From Gonium pectorale (taxonomy: Eukaryota; Chlorophyta; Chlorophyceae; Chlamydomonadales; Volvocaceae), in NCBI GenBank assembly GCA_001584585.1, contig LSYV01000006.1, positions 500,543 through 518,435 of the forward strand: a DNA stretch of 17,893 nt, written 5' to 3'. Each line of letters starts with the position of its first letter. The stretch's first letter is position 1. Both the position numbers and the translations under genes were made by a program. The notes beneath the pieces were generated by a model. That model was not told where the DNA came from, did not search any database, and saw nothing but the letters and a program-made list of their open reading frames with translations. Below, piece after piece: positions 16,701 through 17,893 of the stretch.

Positions 16701-17112
16701 AACTGCGCACGACACCTCTGCTGCCCGCCCACACACGGCCCGACTCGTGCACACTTGCCAGTTCGGCAGCGCGTCACCCAGCTCTGCCCACCCATATGGC
16801 CGCCCGCCCGCTTACCTCACTGCCCGCCAACCCCCGCACGCCCCGTCCCTGCCCGCCCGCCCGCTCCCCGTACCCGCCCGTACCCGCGACATCGCCAGGT
16901 ACGCCAACGACTACTTCTTCTACGACCTGTGCGAGCGCGTGTGGCTGCTCAACATGCTTTCCTTCACGCTGGCACGTCCGGAACTGTGTCCCTACAACAA
17001 CGGCCAGACGCATTTCGGCAACTGCAGCGCGCCGGACGCGGGGGCGGTGCGGGCCGCGGCGGCGCTGACGCAGGGCCAGGAGCTGGGGCCGCTGCCGGGG
17101 CTGCGAAGATAG
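13775..17112 (+). CDS. Secreted GT2-like (GT-A fold) glycosyltransferase, copy B
   Basis: Six exons: 13775-14181, 14556-14711, 15048-15237, 15695-16063, 16308-16432, 16899-17112, giving 486 aa. Exons 1, 2, 3 and 6 have exactly the lengths of copy A; exons 4 and 5 are each one codon shorter. Signal peptide MHVVVTFLALLTFG, likely cleaved after ARA. WQDDQIPP spans the exon 3/4 junction as in copy A, and the later motif is GDFEL (360-364) instead of GDWEL. The tail keeps RPELCPYN and FGNCSAPD. NxS/T sites (NATAPD, DGNASR) fit passage through the secretory pathway. The donor after exon 5 is AG|GCACGA, a GC donor. If it is not used, translation reads IRHEA and stops at 16445, losing the C-terminal 70 residues. 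Exon 6 remains intact, which argues it is still used. Paralogue of copy A; substrate unknown. Confidence 0.83.
14405..14502 (+). repeat. Polypyrimidine tract in intron 1 of glycosyltransferase B
   Basis: About 100 bases consisting almost only of C and T, with CCCTCCCTTCCT-like elements repeated. It is absent from the corresponding intron of copy A. Long homopurine/homopyrimidine tracts of this kind can form triplex DNA; that is a general property and is not shown here. Confidence 0.7.
15009..15266 (+). repeat. Near-identical tract shared with copy A (probable gene conversion)
   Basis: Partner of 4290-4547: end of intron 2, all of exon 3 and the first ~28 bases of intron 3. Beyond 15266 the introns lose similarity abruptly. 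Only one of the four exon differences seen changes an amino acid obviously (GVSCEL in copy A, GVPCEL here). Confidence 0.6.
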
Positions 17113-17172
17113 GGAAGGAAAGTGCATGCAGAGCCAGGAGCTGGAGCCGCTGCCGGGGCCGGGCAGGGGCGG
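17068..17172 (+). repeat. 58-bp tandem duplication at the stop codon of glycosyltransferase B (decayed)
   Basis: Unit 1 at 17068-17125 carries the last codons and TAG. Unit 2 starts at 17126 with ATGCAGAGCCAGGAGCTGGA and matches for about 45 bases before diverging. The 58-bp period is the same as after copy A, so the duplication is older than the gene duplication or was copied between the genes. Confidence 0.75.
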
Positions 17173-17828
17173 CGCACGGCGACATATGTGGGACGCGTGG
17201 GACGACGCGCGCTGCACAGGCGTTGCAGTTCAGCGTGAGTGGCGCATTGGGAGCTGCAGGGGAGGAGCTGCGGAGGAAGTGGTTGTTGGCGGCTTCATGG
17301 TCGGGGGAGCGACGTCACATGCATAGGCGGGGTGGGACGGGTGCGAGTGCTGCGGTTGCATGTGGGGCGGGAATGCCGCCGCTGACTCCCACGGGGCGAA
17401 GCGTGGGGCGGGGCAGGTGGCTTGTATGCCCAGTCCCCGCTCCCCGCCATGCATGGGCTCCGGCCCCGTTCCTGTTGCGAGCCTGTCTCAAGGCACGTAC
17501 TATCGCAAGCAAGAGGGGCAGTTGGGTCTTGGCTGTGGTGGCGTCGCCCTCCGGATGTGCTCGGGACGGGTTGGCAGCCTTGCCGGCGTGGGACGGTTCG
17601 CGGGCCACCAAGCGGCCAGGTTGTTTGTTGTGACGAGCAGCATTTGGCTTCCTCACTTTACACTCACCACCATAACACCACCGGGATACACCGTGCGCAT
17701 GCGGCAGCGCGGATCAGTGCGCGGCCTGGCATGTGGAGTTTAGTGCCCAGCCCGCTTGGGTGACGGGCTGGGAGCGGGCCCCCCCGTCCCCCGCCCGTCT
17801 CCAGTCCCGGCACCACCCCCGTTCCACA
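17173..17828. other. 3' flank of glycosyltransferase B; no gene seen
   Basis: G-rich, with overlapping short open frames on both strands that have no recognisable domains and no conserved counterpart after copy A. No TGTAA was noticed on the plus strand in this stretch, so the end of the transcript is not placed. Confidence 0.5.
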
Positions 17829-17893
17829 GGCCGTCCCACCAGCGCAACGCGCTTCTGGACGGCCCCCTATACGAGTCCAGCCCCGGTCGAGTT
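17829..17893 (+). CDS. Possible first-seen exon of a further gene at the right edge
   Basis: A pyrimidine-rich stretch ending TTCCACAG is followed by an open frame reading PSHQRNALLDGPLYESSPGR, less Arg/Pro-biased than nearby random frames. That is consistent with an exon continuing beyond the window, but 65 bases are too few to assign a family. The minus strand is also open here. Confidence 0.2.

Overview
The window looks like nuclear DNA of a GC-rich green alga, most likely chlamydomonadalean or volvocine. The evidence is very GC-rich coding sequence, many short exons separated by GC-rich introns with good GT/AG signals, simple-sequence tracts inside introns, AT-richer promoters, secreted proteins with eukaryotic signal peptides, and a plant-type peroxisomal gene. 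I cannot name the species. Gene models were built by hand from splice signals, frame continuity and comparison between paralogues, so exon edges are inferred rather than transcript-supported.

Layout. (1) 1-2841, minus strand: the 5' six exons of a peroxisomal 1,4-dihydroxy-2-naphthoyl-CoA synthase (MenB/NS, phylloquinone pathway). It runs off the left edge. (2) 2842-3083: a short divergent promoter. (3) 3084-6296, plus strand: six-exon gene for a secreted GT2-like glycosyltransferase (copy A, 488 aa). (4) 6297-7329: gene-poor, with a 58-bp tandem duplication over the stop codon of copy A and a dispersed repeat of about 260 bp. (5) 7330-11769, plus strand: an eight-exon gene for a multidomain ubiquitin-related protein: RING finger, kinase fold with a destroyed catalytic loop, nuclear-localisation-like and acidic linker, two copies of a small module, a ubiquitin-like domain ending in Gly-Gly, and a further C-terminal domain. 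An in-frame TGA at 11767 interrupts that last domain, and recognisable coding sequence continues in the same frame to 12093. (6) 12094-13774: gene-poor, with a second copy of the ~260-bp repeat and a possible remnant of the menB first exon. (7) 13775-17112, plus strand: copy B of the glycosyltransferase (486 aa), with the same six-exon structure. (8) 17113-17893: nothing firm, possibly the first sign of another exon at the right edge.

The two glycosyltransferases are direct-repeat paralogues that bracket the RING/pseudokinase/ubiquitin-like gene. Related ~260-bp repeats lie just inside each of them, so the locus was probably assembled by segmental duplication. No operon-like or metabolic link between the three kinds of gene is visible. 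The most interesting item is the RING-pseudokinase-ubiquitin-like fusion. After it come its internal module duplication, its in-frame stop, and the tiny upstream ORFs whose stop codon overlaps the start codon in both glycosyltransferase copies.
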